DNA of 7,548 nucleotides from contig JABXIP010000078.1 of assembly GCA_013373005.1 (NCBI GenBank), positions 1 to 7,548 on the forward strand, given 5' to 3'. Under the pieces are notes generated by a model, which saw nothing but the letters and a program-made list of their open reading frames with translations, did not search any database and had not been told where the DNA came from. This DNA is from Cytophagia bacterium. Its GTDB lineage: Bacteria; Bacteroidota; Bacteroidia; Cytophagales; Cyclobacteriaceae. The position numbers and the translations under genes were made by a program. Positions 5,065-7,548 of this stretch are shown here, in pieces (the first letter of the stretch is position 1; each line of letters starts with the position of its first letter).

Positions 5065-7548
5065 TTACTCATTTCTTAAGTTGGTAGCAGGATTCAATCT
5101 TGCCGTTTTTAAAGTTTGAGAGGCCACTGTGAGCCAGGCTAAGACCAAAGTTAGGAGACCCGCTAGTCCGAAGAACCACCAGTTGAGATCAATCTTGTAG
5201 GCATAGTCCTGAAGCCATTGATTAGCAGCCCAATAACTTACGGGTAGGGCAATAATAATGGCTAATCCAACCAGCAATGAGAACTGCTTAGTGAGAAGCG
5301 TGACAATATCCCAGGTACCTGAACCTAATACTTTCCTGATGCTGATTTCCTTCAGTCGCCTTTCCGTTGTATAAGCAGTCAGCCCGAACAAGCCCAGGCA
5401 TGAGATGATAATAGCCAAAGTGGCGAAGTACTTTGAAAGCTCGGCTATTCTTTGTTCAGAAGCATATAAAGCCTGATAGTCTTGATCTACAAAAATCGGT
5501 TTGAAAGGATATTCAGGATTGAATCTTTCATATAGCGCTTCAATTTTAGGAAGTGTTGTAGCCGCGGATCCAGCCTTAATTCTGGCCATAATAAAATGAG
5601 TAGACTCAGGATTGTAAAGGAACATGGCAGGTTCCACCTGGTCGTGAATAGAGCCAATGGTGAAGTCTTTGACTACACCAATAATCTGTCTAGTTCCTGT
5701 ATAATGCTGTATGGTCTTGCCGATAGGGTCTTTCATACCCATAGCTTGAATGGCGGTTTCATTGAAAATGACACCCTCTTTGTTGTTGGCAAATTCTTCA
5801 GTGAAGTCATGTCCTGCTACTAACTCAAGTCCAAGTAATTCGAGTTGATTTGTTCCGGAATTATATTCCCAAAATTGTACCTGATCCTTTTCAGTTTTAC
5901 CTTCCCAGCCCACTCCTCCGGTGGAGTTAATTCCGCCCACCATAAAGCCGGACATGGCAGCATTTTCAACACCAACTATGTTCTTCAGTTCGCCTACAAA
6001 TGCTTCCGATTGATCAGTGAGGGTACCTTCTCTTTCAAAATAAACTAGGTTGTCTCGGTTATAGCCAAGGTTTTTGGTCTTGATGAATTCCATTTGTCGG
6101 AAAATGACGAGCACGCTCACAATCAGAATAGTGGAGAGTGTAAACTGAAAAACAACCAGAAACTTTCTTCCCAGTCCGCCAGAGGCATTGGCCAGTTTAA
6201 CACCTTTCAAAATAGACAGTGCCTTCAGGTTTGAAAGATAAATGGCGGGGTAACTTCCAGCTAATAGTCCAACCAGTAATACTATGGAGACTGATATCTG
6301 AATGAATGGCCAGGTTAAATTCATGCTCAATTGCTTACCTGTTATTAGGTTGAACTCAGGCAATAATAGCCAGGCAAGTAAACTGGAAATCAACAGGCCA
6401 AAAAGGCTTAGCATAATAGATTCTGTTAGGAATTGCCAGGCCAAAGAGGCTTTGGTTGCTCCCATAGATTTTTTCACTCCAATTTCCTTCATTCGCTGCG
6501 ATGCTTTGGCCGTAGCGAGGTTGACAAAGTTGATGCAGGCGATTAACAGAATGAGAATGGCTACGAACGATACGATTCTGACGTATTCAATTCTTCCGCC
6601 AACCTTATGCCCATTTTCAAATTTTCCTCGCAGGTAAAGGTCTGGATAGGACGTAAGGAACATTTCTGTTTTGGTCTCCTCCAGATTGGATTTGAATATG
6701 TTATCAATTTTTTTGCTCGTAGCAGCAATGTCTGTTCCCTCTTGGGTGACAGTGGTGATTCTGGCATAATAATTTCCCCATTGTTTGTAATCAATGAGTT
6801 CGTTATGATAGTAATTCCAAGGAAGGAGTAACTCGAATTGTGCCGAACTTTGATGAGGAATATTTTGAAGAATTCCAGTAACTATAAATGGTGTTTTCTT
6901 ACCCCTGAAATGCCATTGAATGGTTTTGCCAATGGCAGATTCATTTGGAAATAGTCTTTCCGCCAGAGACTCCGTAATTAGAATCTCTGAATTGGTTTTA
7001 AGTACCTCATCCTTATTTCCCTGAAGGAGAGGGTAGGTAAATACTTTAAGGTAGTCTTCACTTGCAAAACTTCCTACAACTTTTAATGACTTAGGACTAT
7101 CTCCCTCAGTAGAAATGGTGTATTCATGTGGATCTGTGTAGGCCGTTGCCATTTTAACTTCAGGTACCTGAGTCTGAATTTCTTCGAGTAGCAAACCGGG
7201 TGTGCCTTTCCAGGTAAAGATTCCACTAGCATCGGTGTGGTTTGACATTACATGGTAGAGGTTGTCTTTATTGGTATGGAACTGGTCTACCGATAGTTCG
7301 TCATTGACCCATAAATAGATGAGCAATACGCAGGTGAGTCCTGAAGTAAGCCCTATGAGGTTAATGGCCAAAGAGGCCTTGTGCTTCAGGAAGTTCCTGA
7401 ATGTAATGGTTAGGTTGTGTAGAAACATATCGTAAAAATTGAGTTTTTGATATCCTTTAAATGATCGGATAATGCCCGGCCTAAAGAGCAAAAGCACATC
7501 CTTAATAAATAGTCGTTTGGCTGCCCTATGACCTTTTGAGGCGGCCCG
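5065..7548 (-). CDS. MacB/FtsX-type ABC transporter permease, 5' end outside window
   Basis: 827 residues are visible and the frame stays open to the right edge. Upstream of GTG 7497 it continues without a stop as RAASKGHRAAKRLFIKDV, then LLLFRPGIIRSFKGYQKLN, which looks like the end of a permease prefix segment, so neither GTG 7497 nor ATG 7428 is likely to be the true start. In window numbering, TM1 is about 59-81, then a MacB_PCD-like extracytoplasmic domain (about 82-322). The first FtsX domain follows with TMs near 324-346, 373-397 and 415-438, including LIACINFVNLATAKASQRMKEIGVKKSMGA. TM5 is about 463-483, the second extracytoplasmic domain about 484-705, and the second FtsX domain has TMs near 707-727, 754-774 and 788-810 with RLKEISIRKVLGSG. 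The tail LNPATNLRNE is the usual family ending. It is a paralogue of the left permease. MacB-like permeases couple ATP hydrolysis by a separate ATPase to periplasmic conformational work rather than classical transport. The substrate is unknown and no ATPase is seen. Confidence 0.93.
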   Translation of the reverse strand, partial: RAASKGHRAAKRLFIKDVLLLFRPGIIRSFKGYQKLNFYDMFLHNLTITFRNFLKHKASLAINLIGLTSGLTCVLLIYLWVNDELSVDQFHTNKDNLYHVMSNHTDASGIFTWKGTPGLLLEEIQTQVPEVKMATAYTDPHEYTISTEGDSPKSLKVVGSFASEDYLKVFTYPLLQGNKDEVLKTNSEILITESLAERLFPNESAIGKTIQWHFRGKKTPFIVTGILQNIPHQSSAQFELLLPWNYYHNELIDYKQWGNYYARITTVTQEGTDIAATSKKIDNIFKSNLEETKTEMFLTSYPDLYLRGKFENGHKVGGRIEYVRIVSFVAILILLIACINFVNLATAKASQRMKEIGVKKSMGATKASLAWQFLTESIMLSLFGLLISSLLAWLLLPEFNLITGKQLSMNLTWPFIQISVSIVLLVGLLAGSYPAIYLSNLKALSILKGVKLANASGGLGRKFLVVFQFTLSTILIVSVLVIFRQMEFIKTKNLGYNRDNLVYFEREGTLTDQSEAFVGELKNIVGVENAAMSGFMVGGINSTGGVGWEGKTEKDQVQFWEYNSGTNQLELLGLELVAGHDFTEEFANNKEGVIFNETAIQAMGMKDPIGKTIQHYTGTRQIIGVVKDFTIGSIHDQVEPAMFLYNPESTHFIMARIKAGSAATTLPKIEALYERFNPEYPFKPIFVDQDYQALYASEQRIAELSKYFATLAIIISCLGLFGLTAYTTERRLKEISIRKVLGSGTWDIVTLLTKQFSLLVGLAIIIALPVSYWAANQWLQDYAYKIDLNWWFFGLAGLLTLVLAWLTVASQTLKTARLNPATNLRNE

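Noticed and set aside
6302..6637. 111-residue plus-strand reading frame inside the right permease
   Set aside because: It is antisense to the highly conserved FtsX segment (ACINFVNLATAKASQRMKEIGVKKS), and its composition follows from that coding sequence.

Overview
The window looks like a chromosomal segment of a Bacteroidota bacterium, probably in or near the Cytophagales (Fulvivirga/Roseivirga-like). The reasons are the gene families, a TAnnTTTG-type -7 promoter element, A-rich leaders instead of clear Shine-Dalgarno sites, moderate to low GC, and intergenic palindromes of the kind common in this phylum. The lineage is an inference from these traits, not from a database match.

Layout. On the minus strand, a PadR-family repressor gene (1614 to 1273) is followed after 121 bases by a large MacB/FtsX-type permease gene (1151 to 1) that runs off the left edge. 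The spacer between them holds a repetitive palindrome ending 7 bases before the permease start. The 188-base region upstream of padR is shared with a divergent plus-strand gene (1803-4901), which encodes an exported 1032-residue protein with eleven Asp-box (BNR/sortilin-type) beta-propeller motifs. That gene converges on a second MacB/FtsX permease gene (minus strand, stop at 5065), which is open through the right edge. Between the convergent genes lies a nested palindrome (4932-5057) that can fold as a rod or as a three-hairpin cloverleaf.

How the parts may work together. The left permease begins with an approximately 80-residue soluble 'permease prefix' segment ahead of its first membrane helix, and the right permease shows the end of what looks like the same segment. 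Permeases of this kind are commonly encoded next to PadR repressors. A 16/19-matching inverted repeat brackets a perfect TACATTTG -7 box just upstream of padR, so the simplest model is an autoregulated padR-permease unit. No ABC ATPase gene is visible. The exported propeller protein has no proven activity and its link to the permeases is only positional.

Most of the window is ordinary accessory/chromosomal content. The signals most worth a second look are the PadR operator, the hairpin against the permease start codon, the cloverleaf palindrome, and the misleading GTG start of the right-hand permease.
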